From Corynebacterium aquilae DSM 44791 (GTDB lineage Bacteria; Actinomycetota; Actinomycetes; Mycobacteriales; Mycobacteriaceae), in contig NZ_CP009245.1 of assembly GCF_001941445.1 (NCBI RefSeq), positions 1,015,992 to 1,079,991 of the forward strand: a stretch of DNA of 64,000 nt. The letters run 5' to 3'. A model generated the notes under the pieces. The model saw only the letters and a list, made by a program, of their open reading frames with translations. It was not told where the DNA came from and did not search any database. The translations under genes were made by a program, and so were the position numbers. Shown here piece after piece: positions 9,210-18,566 of this stretch. Each line of letters opens with the position of its first letter. The first letter of the stretch is position 1.

Positions 9210-10358
9210 ATGACCCCGCACCGCCACCGGCACCCACACCCCCACACCTTCAGGCGCATCCTTCCCACCCTTGTACTCACCACCATCGCTGCGCTATCTC
9301 TCAGCTCCTGCGGGCACTTAAGTGTCAACACACCGCAAAAATCCACCGCAGTCGTCACCGTCACCCGCGGTGCACAACCCGCACAGCCCGCAGCCCCCGG
9401 ACAATCAGAGCCCGGCGCACCCCAGGCAAAAATCACCGACAACGCCGACAATTGCGGAATCAACCCCACCGCACCCGAAATCCTAGAGCTTGCCAACATC
9501 GACCCCAGCAACACGATGCTGCCCTGGGAACTGGTCACCACCGACTTCGACGCGTGCGCCGACTACTCCTTCGCACTCATCGTCCGCGGCCCCGTCGATA
9601 ACCCCGGCTCCAGCTCCGCGAACTGGCTCGAACCCCGCGCCGTGTTCTTCCAGGGCAACAAACGCATCGCCGAACACGCCTTCCCCTCCGGGCGGGCCCG
9701 CGTCGATCACGTCGGTGGCCCCCGCTTCGACGTCTACGAACAACGCGACTGCTCAAACGCCACCGGTGCGGTCGATACCATCAAACACATCGACGTGGCA
9801 AGCGGCACCGCGCAAGAAGTCGGCGAAACCAAACAGCCCGGCTGTACCACCATGTCCGTGCTGGGCAAAGCTGTCCCGCTCGGACAGATCCCCGAAGGCC
9901 TAAGCGCCCACGGCGGCCAACAAGCCGCGGGCACCAACCCCCAAAACACCGCCATCACCACCGCCAACGGCAACATTCTCTTTACCGACCCCACCCACTT
10001 TTTCACCTGCGGCGGCACCGCGCCCGGTGTAACCCCGGGCAGCTTCGAATGCTCCCGCACCGACGGCGGCTTTTGGGACAACGCCCCCAACCAGTGCGGC
10101 ATCTTTGCCGGGCGCGACGAAAGCAAAACCAACACCGTCATCATCAACGGCGAAAACAACCAAGCCTGCCTGACTGTCACCGACTCCTTCGTCTGGAACA
10201 ACAGCGACATCAACCCCGACAAAAAACCCGCAACACCACCCACCGGCCAAGCCCAACTCGGCAACCCCACCGCCACCTGCACTACGGGCAACGCCGTCGT
10301 TGACTGCACTTGGCCCGGCGGGCACTTCACCTTGACCCCACAAGGCTTAAAGCCCTAA
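9210..10358 (+). CDS. Secreted lipoprotein, LppP/LprE-like N-terminal part
   Basis: 382 residues with a His-rich n-region (MTPHRHRHPHPHTF), a hydrophobic core and the lipobox LSSC at about residues 31-34. A Pro/Ala/Gln-rich stretch of some 40 residues follows. Residues about 90-170 (PWELVTTDFDACADYSFALIVRG, then PRAVFFQGNKRIA) resemble the LppP/LprE family of actinobacterial lipoproteins. The C-terminal 170 residues hold eight or more Cys, probably paired as disulfides outside the cell, in segments such as FTCGG, FECSRTDGG and CTWPGGHF. A GGAAGGA site supports the start. It converges on the siderophore operon; a role in iron acquisition is possible but not shown. Confidence 0.7.
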   Translation: MTPHRHRHPHPHTFRRILPTLVLTTIAALSLSSCGHLSVNTPQKSTAVVTVTRGAQPAQPAAPGQSEPGAPQAKITDNADNCGINPTAPEILELANIDPSNTMLPWELVTTDFDACADYSFALIVRGPVDNPGSSSANWLEPRAVFFQGNKRIAEHAFPSGRARVDHVGGPRFDVYEQRDCSNATGAVDTIKHIDVASGTAQEVGETKQPGCTTMSVLGKAVPLGQIPEGLSAHGGQQAAGTNPQNTAITTANGNILFTDPTHFFTCGGTAPGVTPGSFECSRTDGGFWDNAPNQCGIFAGRDESKTNTVIINGENNQACLTVTDSFVWNNSDINPDKKPATPPTGQAQLGNPTATCTTGNAVVDCTWPGGHFTLTPQGLKP

Positions 10359-10377
10359 CCCACCACAGCTAGCCTGC

Positions 10378-10411
10378 GGCGGTGAGGCGAAACACCACAC
10401 ACCCCACCGCC
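10378..10411. terminator. Weak inverted repeat between converging genes
   Basis: GGCGGTG at 10378-10384 can pair with CACCGCC at 10405-10411. There is no T run on either side, so termination between the lipoprotein and the siderophore synthetase may rely on this stem or on Rho. Confidence 0.3.
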
Positions 10412-10464
10412 AGCGAAGGCGCGCCCCGAGCACCACACCAGCACCCGGGCGCAAAGCCACATAC

Positions 10465-13400
10465 CTAAGGGGACAACACCTCCTCGGCGACAAAGCGCAA
10501 ACACTGCGGCGACACCATGCCCGGATGATCCGTATCCACCGCATGCACCACCAGCGCGGAAGCAAACCCCTCCCACGCGCGCGGATCCAAGCCCTGCGGA
10601 TTATCCACCGCCTGCAGCATCACTAACTGGCCATCAAAAAACGGTGTCTCATGGGCCCGCATGATCTGCGCATGATGCGCAATCAAGCCCAAAATCGCCG
10701 ACATCCGCTCCCGCGGAAACTGCGAAAACACCCCACCACTGCGCGTCAAACGATCCGCCGCATCCGCAAAAGACACCACCGGATCGCGCTGGTCCACAGC
10801 CACACCAGCCATCGCCAACAACCCCTCCAACAACTCGCCCTCACCCGGGGCAGCCACATCCCGCCACACCGGCGCCGGATACGCATCCAACAACACCACC
10901 CGATGCACCAGTTGAGGATGAGTCGCCGCAAGATCCTGCGCAATCACCCCGCCCACAGACCAGCCCACCACATCCACGCACGAGTAGGCGCCACCAGCAA
11001 CCAGCTCAGCCACATGGGCGGCAGCCCGCGCCGACGCATCCCGAATACTCGACGCCGCAGACCCCGCAACCAGACCCGGCGCCTGCACCGCAATCACCGG
11101 GCGATCCGCCGGAAGCCACGACGCCAACCCGGCATAAGCCCACCCCAAACCACCCGCCGGATACAAACACACCACCGGGCGCCCACCAGCACCAGGACGC
11201 AACACCAACACCTCCGCCGCAGCCACCTGCCAACTATCCCCCTCACCGGCAATACAGCGCGCCAAATCCTGTGGGCACGGATGCGCAAACACATCAGCAA
11301 TCGCCACCTGGCGGCCCACCACCCCGGACAACTGGGCCGCCACCTCAATGGCCGATAGGGACGTGCCCCCACACTCAAAGAAATTCGCCGTCGGCGCCAT
11401 GCGCGGCAGACCCACACATCCCGCCATCACCGCACACACCTGCGCCGTCAACGGATCCCCCACCACACCATGATCCCCACCGGTCCTATCAGGCGCCCCC
11501 ACCGCAGCCACCGGGGGCAACGCCCGCCGATCCAACTTGCCAGACACCGTCAACGGCACCGCAGAAATAGCCTCCAGCACCGAGGGCAGCATAAACGCCG
11601 GCAACACCTCCGCCAGATGAGCCCGCACCTCATCCACCGCCGCCACAGCATCCACCCCCACCGCCGGCACCACATACAAACAAACATGCTTCTGGCCAGA
11701 CACCTCACGCAGCACACACGCAGCATCCGCACATCCCGCAACCGCGCGCGCCTGCGCCACAATCTCGCCCAACTCCAAACGCTGGCCACGCAACTTCACC
11801 TGACCATCACGGCGCCCCTCATACAACAACCCATCCTCCGACAGGCGCGCCAGATCCCCCGTGTCATAAAAACGGCCCCGCGCCCACCACGGCACCTCCG
11901 CCACAGCACCAACACCACCCCAGGCAATGGGATCTTCACAAAACACCCGCTCGGTGCGCTCCACATCATCGACATAGCCACGCGCAACCTGCACCCCACC
12001 CAACACCAACCGGCCCACCCCACCCGGCGGAGTCAGCCGCCAAGAATCATCCACCACCAGCGCAGAAGTCCGCCACACCGCATCACCAATCGGCACCACC
12101 CCAACCGACTCATCCGCCCAACACGCCGTCACATCAATCGCAGCCTCCGTCGGGCCATAAAAATTCGCCACCCGCGCCCCCAACACCTCAGCCACCCCCA
12201 CAACATGATGACGCTCCAACGCCTCCCCAGAGGTCACCACCACCGACAAACCATCAGGAGCCCCCAGCCGCTCCCACACCGACAACGCCGCCCCCAACGC
12301 CGACGGCACAAAATGACACACCGTCACCCCCGCAGCCTGCAGCACCCGTCCCAACACCACCGGATCACGATGCGCATCCACCGGCGCCACCGCACACCGC
12401 AACCCAAAAGTCACCGGATACAAAAACTCCCACACCGACACATCAAACGCACACGACGTCTTCTGCACCAACACACTGTCAGCATCAAGGCCCAAAAACT
12501 CCGCCTGCCAAGCAAGCCGATTAGCAATAGCCTCCTGGCCCACACTCACCGCCTTCGGCAACCCCGTCGACCCAGAAGTAAACAACACATACGCCTCATC
12601 GCCCGCGGCCACCCCAGCACAGCCACGCTCACACAACTCAGCTGCCGCCACAGCATCCACCACGCCCGCACCCACCACTGCCTCATCCACCACTGCCTGG
12701 GATGACACATCCAAGCCCACCACGGCAGACCCGCCAGGAATAAAAGCAACCTCCGCGCGCGCAGCAGAATCCACCAGCCACAGCCTCGGCGCGGTCTTTT
12801 CCGCCATATAGGCGCGCCGGGACTCCGGCAAATCCGGGTCGACCGGCACCCACACCACCCCAGTGGACGCGCAGGCAGCAATAGCGCACAGCAACGCGGG
12901 GCTACGCGGCAGCATCAGCGCCACCCTATCGCCAGGCTCCACCCCGTGGGCGGCAAAAACAGAAACCACACCATCCACGGCGCGATAAAACTCAGCCCAC
13001 GTGATCCACTCGCCATCCCACCACAAAGCATCATCATCCATGCGCTGCTCGCGGTGCAGGCGGGCACGCTGCGCCCGGCACAGCGCCGGCAACGGCATCG
13101 TGGCCTCTGGAGTGACCTCCTGGCGGCCAATGGTGCCGGCAAGCGTGGCAATATCCTCCTCATCGACCAGCGCCGGCAGATCAATGCGCGCCGGGTTAGG
13201 ACACGCAGCCCAGGAGACGCCAATACTCCTGATCATCCCGGCAAGCCGCCGAGTATGCGCGAATAACACCTCCTCCTGCTGCTGCCGGTGCTCCGGGGAC
13301 ACCTGCGACAACACCAAAAGCTCCGCGGCACCGGCACCGGTGGGCTGATAAATCACCTCCACATCATCAATCGGGCCCACGCACAAAGTGTCAATACAGG

Positions 13401-14463
13401 CCACGCCACCGGCGATCGGCACCCGGGCAGGGAAGGGGCGAACATTAATACTCGGCCCAGTCAACGCCGCCGACGCATCCTCCCGCGGCAGCCGCGCCCG
13501 AAACACCTCCACCGGCACCCCAGCCAGACTGCGCGCCAGCTGCAACCCAGCCTCCACCTGCGCCAACAGTGCCGCATCCAGCGGGCCGGAGGGAATAAGC
13601 AGCGGCGACACCGTCACCTGCGGCGCACACACCGGCCGCACCCCCAACGCCCGATTCATCTGCGGCATGCCGACCACCACCGGCCCCTCATGCAAAGTCA
13701 ACCCCCGCGCATAATCCGCCACCACCCAACTCAACAGGGAAAACTCGCTGCAGTTCAGCTCCTGCGCGCACCGGCGGAAAAGATCCACCTCCTGCTTCGA
13801 CAACGCCACCCGGGCCCGCACCGTCACCGCATCCACCGGATGCCGACCCATCACCACCGGCGGGGACGACTCCTGCGCGCCCAACGCAGCCCACCGCCGC
13901 TCCAGCTCGCCCAGCGCAACCTCCTGCTGCTCACTGGGCACACCATGATCTCCCTGCCCCGCATCAGCAAACGGGTACGGCGGTAACCCAACCCCCTCCA
14001 TAGTGGCCGCAACGCAGCGAATCACCCAGGAGACAAAAGAAAACATCACAAAGCCATCAACGGCCACATGATGCGCACGAATCACCCAAGTCACCCCGGC
14101 AGATGAAGGAAAAAGCAGATGCGCGCACACATCCGGGCCCTGCAACTGCTCCGGATTGCGCGGCACATAATGCGTGAAATCCTCCACCAGCGCCCGCTGC
14201 TCCGCCTCACCCTGCGGGGCAGCCACCACCACAGTCGGGGCCTGCGGGGCGGACACATCCACCACCACATCCACCCCATCTGAACGATAGGTGCCCGTCA
14301 ACCCCGCACACGAGGCGGTCGCCCAGGAAATCACATCCCGCACAACCTCCACGTCCACCCCCGCAGGAAACGTGATCTTCTCCGCGCAATACATCGCCGA
14401 AGAATCAGGGGCCAAACAATGAGCCAACCACACAGAACGCTGGCACGACGTCGCAGAAAGCAT
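10465..14463 (-). CDS. Siderophore NRPS, EntF/DhbF type (C-A-T-TE), predicted serine module
   Basis: 1332 residues, close to EntF of E. coli (about 1290). A condensation domain (about 1-430) carries HHVAVDG at 131-137. The adenylation domain (about 480-980) has TSGSTG at 629-634, NFYGPTEAAIDV, YDTGDLARL, a GRRDGQVKLRGQRLELGEI core and SGKLDR. Reading the pocket against EntF gives D-V-W-H-V-S-F-I-D-K, nearest to known serine codes. The carrier domain has CGGTSL with the phosphopantetheine Ser1035, and the thioesterase has GWSVGG with Ser1169, an Asp in LLDAYP and a His in DTDHPG. It should load serine, acylate it with 2,3-dihydroxybenzoate from the carrier protein and release a cyclic trimer. 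It is the last gene of the operon; its ATG overlaps the preceding stop by one base (TGATG). Confidence 0.9.
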   Translation of the reverse strand: MLSATSCQRSVWLAHCLAPDSSAMYCAEKITFPAGVDVEVVRDVISWATASCAGLTGTYRSDGVDVVVDVSAPQAPTVVVAAPQGEAEQRALVEDFTHYVPRNPEQLQGPDVCAHLLFPSSAGVTWVIRAHHVAVDGFVMFSFVSWVIRCVAATMEGVGLPPYPFADAGQGDHGVPSEQQEVALGELERRWAALGAQESSPPVVMGRHPVDAVTVRARVALSKQEVDLFRRCAQELNCSEFSLLSWVVADYARGLTLHEGPVVVGMPQMNRALGVRPVCAPQVTVSPLLIPSGPLDAALLAQVEAGLQLARSLAGVPVEVFRARLPREDASAALTGPSINVRPFPARVPIAGGVACIDTLCVGPIDDVEVIYQPTGAGAAELLVLSQVSPEHRQQQEEVLFAHTRRLAGMIRSIGVSWAACPNPARIDLPALVDEEDIATLAGTIGRQEVTPEATMPLPALCRAQRARLHREQRMDDDALWWDGEWITWAEFYRAVDGVVSVFAAHGVEPGDRVALMLPRSPALLCAIAACASTGVVWVPVDPDLPESRRAYMAEKTAPRLWLVDSAARAEVAFIPGGSAVVGLDVSSQAVVDEAVVGAGVVDAVAAAELCERGCAGVAAGDEAYVLFTSGSTGLPKAVSVGQEAIANRLAWQAEFLGLDADSVLVQKTSCAFDVSVWEFLYPVTFGLRCAVAPVDAHRDPVVLGRVLQAAGVTVCHFVPSALGAALSVWERLGAPDGLSVVVTSGEALERHHVVGVAEVLGARVANFYGPTEAAIDVTACWADESVGVVPIGDAVWRTSALVVDDSWRLTPPGGVGRLVLGGVQVARGYVDDVERTERVFCEDPIAWGGVGAVAEVPWWARGRFYDTGDLARLSEDGLLYEGRRDGQVKLRGQRLELGEIVAQARAVAGCADAACVLREVSGQKHVCLYVVPAVGVDAVAAVDEVRAHLAEVLPAFMLPSVLEAISAVPLTVSGKLDRRALPPVAAVGAPDRTGGDHGVVGDPLTAQVCAVMAGCVGLPRMAPTANFFECGGTSLSAIEVAAQLSGVVGRQVAIADVFAHPCPQDLARCIAGEGDSWQVAAAEVLVLRPGAGGRPVVCLYPAGGLGWAYAGLASWLPADRPVIAVQAPGLVAGSAASSIRDASARAAAHVAELVAGGAYSCVDVVGWSVGGVIAQDLAATHPQLVHRVVLLDAYPAPVWRDVAAPGEGELLEGLLAMAGVAVDQRDPVVSFADAADRLTRSGGVFSQFPRERMSAILGLIAHHAQIMRAHETPFFDGQLVMLQAVDNPQGLDPRAWEGFASALVVHAVDTDHPGMVSPQCLRFVAEEVLSP

Positions 14464-14696
14464 CAGATCGAACCCTCACCGCACACATATGACTCCCAAT
14501 CGCGCAAGCACGGCAGCGAACTAATGGTGAAAAAATCCACCTCAGTTCCCTTAGCCCGCCACTGCTCAATCAACGTAATCAGCCGCATGCTATCCAACCC
14601 CTGATCCGTCAAAGGGGCCGCATCATCCAACGCCTCAACAGACACACCCAACAGGGCAGCCACATCGGCACGCAATTCCACCGGGGACAAAGACAT
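14463..14696 (-). CDS. Stand-alone aryl carrier protein for 2,3-dihydroxybenzoate
   Basis: 77 residues forming one acyl/peptidyl carrier domain. The phosphopantetheine site is QGLDSMRL with Ser36; PLTDQGLDSMRLITLIEQWRAKG matches the aryl carrier segment found at the C-terminus of EntB and DhbB. Here it is a separate gene between the DHB-AMP ligase and the NRPS, which explains why the isochorismatase of this operon is short. The ligase should charge the thiol with dihydroxybenzoate, which the condensation domain of the NRPS then transfers to serine. A dedicated phosphopantetheinyl transferase is not present in the window. Confidence 0.9.
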   Translation of the reverse strand: MSLSPVELRADVAALLGVSVEALDDAAPLTDQGLDSMRLITLIEQWRAKGTEVDFFTISSLPCLRDWESYVCGEGSI

Positions 14697-14777
14697 CTTT
14701 AAAAAACCTCACAAAAAATTCGAACACAGCAGGCCAGCTGGCGGCCGCCGAGAAAACAACACAATAGGATTAGGCAC

Positions 14778-16451
14778 TTACCCCACACGCTGACTACTCA
14801 GCAGCTTGCGCGTCGCAGCACGCGAGGCCTTACCAACATTCGTGGTCGGAAAACTCGGGCGCACCACCACCTCATCCGGCAACTTAAACGCCGCAACACC
14901 GCCAGCCGACAGCACCTGGCGAATCCGCTGACAGGAAAAGCGCTCATCATCACACAGCGCAGGGTCCTGCGGGATGATCACCGCGCAAATGCGCTCCCCC
15001 AAGTGCTCATCACTCACCCCCAGCACCAAACAATCCGCAACCCCATCGACCCCCAAAATCAGGTTCTCCACCTCCTCGCAGGAAATCTTCTCGCCCGCAC
15101 GATTGATCTGCTCCTTCGCCCGGCCCTCCACCACCAAATGACCCGAAGGCAGACGCCTGACCACATCACCAGTGCAATAAAAACCCTGATCATCAAACGA
15201 CGACGCAGACACCCCACCGATATAGCCCCGAATCGTGTACGGGCCCCGCGTCCACAACAAACCAGCACACCCATCGGCAACCGGATGGCCATCGTCATCC
15301 AGCACCAACACCTCATCCAACTCGGACATCGGATAGCCCTGAGTCGTCGTCACCAACTCCTCCGGATCATCCAAACGGGTGTAGTTCACCAGGCCCTCAG
15401 CCATCCCAAACACCTGCTGCAACTTACATCCCAACACCGAGCCCACCCGCGCAGCCGCCGAATCAGCAAAACGCGCCCCACCCACCTGCAGCACCCGCAA
15501 CGAGGAAAGATCCCTTACCGACGACTCCGCCGCCTGCAACCACAACATCGCCAACGGCGGCACCAAACTCGCCATCGTGACCCCCTCCGACTCAATCAAC
15601 GCAAACGCACTACCCGGCGTCGGATCCGGGGCAAAAACCACCGTGCCGCCCGCCGACAACACCCCCAAAATCCCCGGAGAACTCATCGTGAAATTATGCG
15701 CAGCAGGCAACACCACCAGCATCTTCGTCTCCGCCGAAACCTCACACACCTCCACCGAACGGCGAACACTAAACAAATAGTCAGCATGACTGCGCGCAAT
15801 CAACTTCGGAACCCCAGTCGTACCACCCGACAACTGAATAAGCCCCAAACCAAAAGGATTCACCACAGCCGGCTCAAGCACCGGCAGATCCCCACCCTCA
15901 CCAGGCGCACACGCCACCACCACAGCAGCACCCGTGCCCGCCACACGCACCGCCTCCGCAGCAACCTCCCCATGACGCGTCAACCCAAAACGCTCAACCG
16001 TCACCACCGCGGATGCCCCACTAGCCTGCAAAAAATGCGACAACTCAACCACCCCATGCGCAGGCAACGCATGCACCGGAACCGCCCCAAGACGCACCAC
16101 CCCAAAAAACGCCCCCACATACTCCACCGTATTAGGACAAAACAGCACCACCCGGTGCCCCACACCCACCCCCACATTAGCCAACTGATGCGCCACCGCA
16201 TTCGCATACGCATCCAACTGCGCATAACTCAGCCGCGCCGGCGGCTGACCCGGACACGCCGCTACCGGGCCCACCACCGCCTCACGCCCACCCCACGCGC
16301 GCACCGAATCCTCCAACAACGACGCAAAGGTATCCGACGTCCACACCCCAGCCTCCACATAACGACGCCGCACCTCAGCCGGATACAACTCATCCGCAGT
16401 CACCAAAGGCTCATCAGCACAGGGCACAGCAGCAGACAAAGAATCACTCAT
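14778..16451 (-). CDS. 2,3-dihydroxybenzoate-AMP ligase (EntE/DhbE)
   Basis: 557 residues from the ATG at 16451, which has AGGAAGG upstream; an earlier start at 16478 would add nine unlikely residues. It is an adenylate-forming enzyme with QLSGGTTGVPKLI, and the segments QQVFGMAEGLVNYTRLDD, TTQGYPMSELDEV and TRGPYTIRGYIGG almost match EntE. The DHB-specific Asn (position 235 of the code) is present in AAHNFTMSSPG (Asn253), which argues for 2,3-dihydroxybenzoate; salicylate ligases usually have Cys at another pocket position that was not assessed. The C-terminal Lys of the catalytic core appears in PTTNVGKASRAA. It charges the aryl carrier protein encoded next. Confidence 0.93.
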   Translation of the reverse strand: MSDSLSAAVPCADEPLVTADELYPAEVRRRYVEAGVWTSDTFASLLEDSVRAWGGREAVVGPVAACPGQPPARLSYAQLDAYANAVAHQLANVGVGVGHRVVLFCPNTVEYVGAFFGVVRLGAVPVHALPAHGVVELSHFLQASGASAVVTVERFGLTRHGEVAAEAVRVAGTGAAVVVACAPGEGGDLPVLEPAVVNPFGLGLIQLSGGTTGVPKLIARSHADYLFSVRRSVEVCEVSAETKMLVVLPAAHNFTMSSPGILGVLSAGGTVVFAPDPTPGSAFALIESEGVTMASLVPPLAMLWLQAAESSVRDLSSLRVLQVGGARFADSAAARVGSVLGCKLQQVFGMAEGLVNYTRLDDPEELVTTTQGYPMSELDEVLVLDDDGHPVADGCAGLLWTRGPYTIRGYIGGVSASSFDDQGFYCTGDVVRRLPSGHLVVEGRAKEQINRAGEKISCEEVENLILGVDGVADCLVLGVSDEHLGERICAVIIPQDPALCDDERFSCQRIRQVLSAGGVAAFKLPDEVVVRPSFPTTNVGKASRAATRKLLSSQRVG

Positions 16452-16485
16452 CACAAACAACCTTCCTAACAACAACAACGATCTT

Positions 16486-17730
16486 TTAAGCGGAAATCAA
16501 CGACTTCGTCAGCTGAGAATGCGGACTACCCATCACCCGCAACAGCGGCGCCACAAAAGTGGACAACTTCGTCGTGGTCTCCCGGAACTCCTCCTCCGGA
16601 GTCGAACCAGCCACAATCCCGGCACCAGCAAACGCATACGCCATCCGCTCATGAACAATGCCCCCACGCAACGTCATCGCCCACTCACAATCACCACCGG
16701 CATCACACCAGCCCACCACCCCCGCAAACACCCCACGCGGGGTTGGCTCCAACTGCCTAATCAGCCGCCGCGCAGCCGCCTGCGGCCACCCACTGACCGC
16801 CGGCGTCGGATGCAAAGCACACAACACATCCCAGGAACTCACCCCCTGGCGCAAGGTGCCCGACATCTTCGTACCCAAATGCCAAATCACCGGAGTCCCC
16901 ACCACCTCAGGGCCCTCAGGGATATCCACATCAACACAAAAACGCCGCAACACCCGCGCAATATCATTCGTCACGTGCGCATGCTCATTCAGATTCTTCG
17001 CACTCGACGCCAACTGCTCAGCACGCCGCGCATCCTCAACCGGATCCGCACTGCGCGGAACACTGCCCGCCAAAGGAAACGTCGTCACCTTCCGGCCAGA
17101 CACCTTCAACACCAACTCCGGACTCGCCCCCAACAAATGCGCCACATCATGCGGCGCACCCACCAAACCATCAGCCACAGCAGAGACCTCCAACGCCGAA
17201 GCCAACGGCCGCGCCGGAGCCTGCACCCCAGCACGCCCCAACAACCACGGCGCGGCCAGCATCAAGTGATACCCAAACGCATGATCATTAACCCCCCACA
17301 ACTCCTCACGCAGCGCACGCACCGGCACCGGCCGCGACATACAGCCCACAATCTGCCGACTCAACACCACCTTCTCGCAACTACCCCGCTCAATTTCCGC
17401 CAAACCACGCGCCACAGTGCTGCGATAACACCCACGCTCCCCAAACCCATCCAACGCCGCAGCACCACGCTGCTGCGGGGCCTGACTAGCGCAAGCCACC
17501 GCGTTATCGTGCGACACCCCACTATTGGTGCGGGCCTCGCGCCGGTATTGGCGGGGCACGAAGAGGCGCGCCGGGGCGGCGTTGGAAAAGGGGAGCGCGC
17601 CGACGACCATGTCGTTGCCGCACAGCTCGTTGAGGCGGGCGGCGTCCCAGTTGCTGGGGGAGATTTTTCGTTTCAGGCCGTGCGCTTCCAGCAGGTGGTG
17701 TGCGGTGGAAAAGGAGAAACTAGCAGGCAC
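16486..17730 (-). CDS. Isochorismate synthase (EntC/DhbC)
   Basis: 414 residues from a GTG at 17730. This start is preferred because GGAGG precedes it by five bases; an in-frame ATG at 17742 is the alternative. Both lie inside the 3' end of the dehydrogenase gene, so translation is coupled. The chorismate-binding fold is clear: CEKVVLSRQI with the general-base Lys, FPLAGSVPR, a Glu-His pair in LNEHAHVTNDI for Mg binding, HPTPAVSGWP, and GAGIVAGSTPEEEFRETTTKL. It converts chorismate to isochorismate, the first step to dihydroxybenzoate. The coding strand changes from C-rich to G/T-rich near position 17520, about residue 70, within the gene. Confidence 0.92.
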   Translation of the reverse strand: MPASFSFSTAHHLLEAHGLKRKISPSNWDAARLNELCGNDMVVGALPFSNAAPARLFVPRQYRREARTNSGVSHDNAVACASQAPQQRGAAALDGFGERGCYRSTVARGLAEIERGSCEKVVLSRQIVGCMSRPVPVRALREELWGVNDHAFGYHLMLAAPWLLGRAGVQAPARPLASALEVSAVADGLVGAPHDVAHLLGASPELVLKVSGRKVTTFPLAGSVPRSADPVEDARRAEQLASSAKNLNEHAHVTNDIARVLRRFCVDVDIPEGPEVVGTPVIWHLGTKMSGTLRQGVSSWDVLCALHPTPAVSGWPQAAARRLIRQLEPTPRGVFAGVVGWCDAGGDCEWAMTLRGGIVHERMAYAFAGAGIVAGSTPEEEFRETTTKLSTFVAPLLRVMGSPHSQLTKSLISA

Positions 17731-18532
17731 TTGCGCCTCCATCGATGACGAGGTCTTGGGCGGTGATGTGTCCGGCAGCATCGGACAGGAGGAATGCTGC
17801 GGCGTGGGCAATGTCGGCGGGTTCTGCGATTTTGCCGAGGGGGATGCCCGCTTTGTAGCTGGCGGGGACTCCTTGGATGAGGTCGGTTTCGGAGCCGAGG
17901 CCGGCGATCATGGTGGTGCGGGAGGTACCGGGGCTGATGACGTTGCAGCGGACCCCCATCCGCCCCAGTTCGAGCCCTAAGGAGCGGGTCAAGAGGCTGG
18001 CGGCTGTTTTGGTGGCACCGTAGGCGGCCATGTTGGCGCGGGGGATTCTGCCGGAGTTGCTGGCGATGGTGACGATGCTGCCCCCACCGTGTGTGGCCAT
18101 GTGTGCCCCGAACCCGCTGGCCAGCAGGTAGACGGCGCGGGCGTTGACGGCCCACAGGTCGTCCAGGTCGCGGGCGCTGAGGTCGGGGGCGGGCCCGCCG
18201 CGGAAGATTCCGGCGGCATTGACAAGCCCGTGCACCTCGCCTGCGGCCAGGGTGGTGTAGATGAACTCTTCGATGGCGGCAGTGTCGGTGAGGTCCAGCC
18301 GGTGCACCGGGTGGTTGGGGATCGGGCTGGGGTGGGGGTGGATGTCGGTGGCGATGACGTCTGCACCCAGGTCGTTGAGGTGGCGGGCGATGGCCCCGCC
18401 GATGCCGCCGGCGGCGCCGGTGACGACGATGCGGGGGCGGGCCACCTGGTTGATGCTGAAGGTGGGTTGCGCGCCGATGGCTGGGGTGGTGCTGGCGCGG
18501 GGAATGGGCGCGGGGGAGGGGGCTGTGCTCAC
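17720..18532 (-). CDS. 2,3-dihydro-2,3-dihydroxybenzoate dehydrogenase (EntA/DhbA)
   Basis: 270 residues from a GTG at 18532. Short-chain dehydrogenase fold: nucleotide loop VTGAAGGIGGAIARHL, VNAAGIF, the catalytic Ser in GGSIVTIASNSG and YGATK with Tyr and Lys, then RCNVISPGTSRT and a C-terminal VIDGGAS. It should oxidise 2,3-dihydro-2,3-dihydroxybenzoate with NAD+. The first 30 residues are a Pro/Thr/Ala-rich tail not found in EntA (about 248 residues), so the true start could lie further in, but no better ribosome binding site was found. Its 3' end overlaps the start of the synthase gene. Confidence 0.9.
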   Translation of the reverse strand: MSTAPSPAPIPRASTTPAIGAQPTFSINQVARPRIVVTGAAGGIGGAIARHLNDLGADVIATDIHPHPSPIPNHPVHRLDLTDTAAIEEFIYTTLAAGEVHGLVNAAGIFRGGPAPDLSARDLDDLWAVNARAVYLLASGFGAHMATHGGGSIVTIASNSGRIPRANMAAYGATKTAASLLTRSLGLELGRMGVRCNVISPGTSRTTMIAGLGSETDLIQGVPASYKAGIPLGKIAEPADIAHAAAFLLSDAAGHITAQDLVIDGGASAC

Positions 18533-18566
18533 AGCGGGGGCTGCCTTGTCTTTTAGGTGGTGGGGG

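Noticed and set aside
11470..12705. Long + strand frames of Arg/His/Pro-rich composition opposite the siderophore genes (also 15003-16469 and 16519-17748)
   Set aside because: They are complements of dhbF, dhbE and dhbC, with composition unlike real proteins and no ribosome binding sites.
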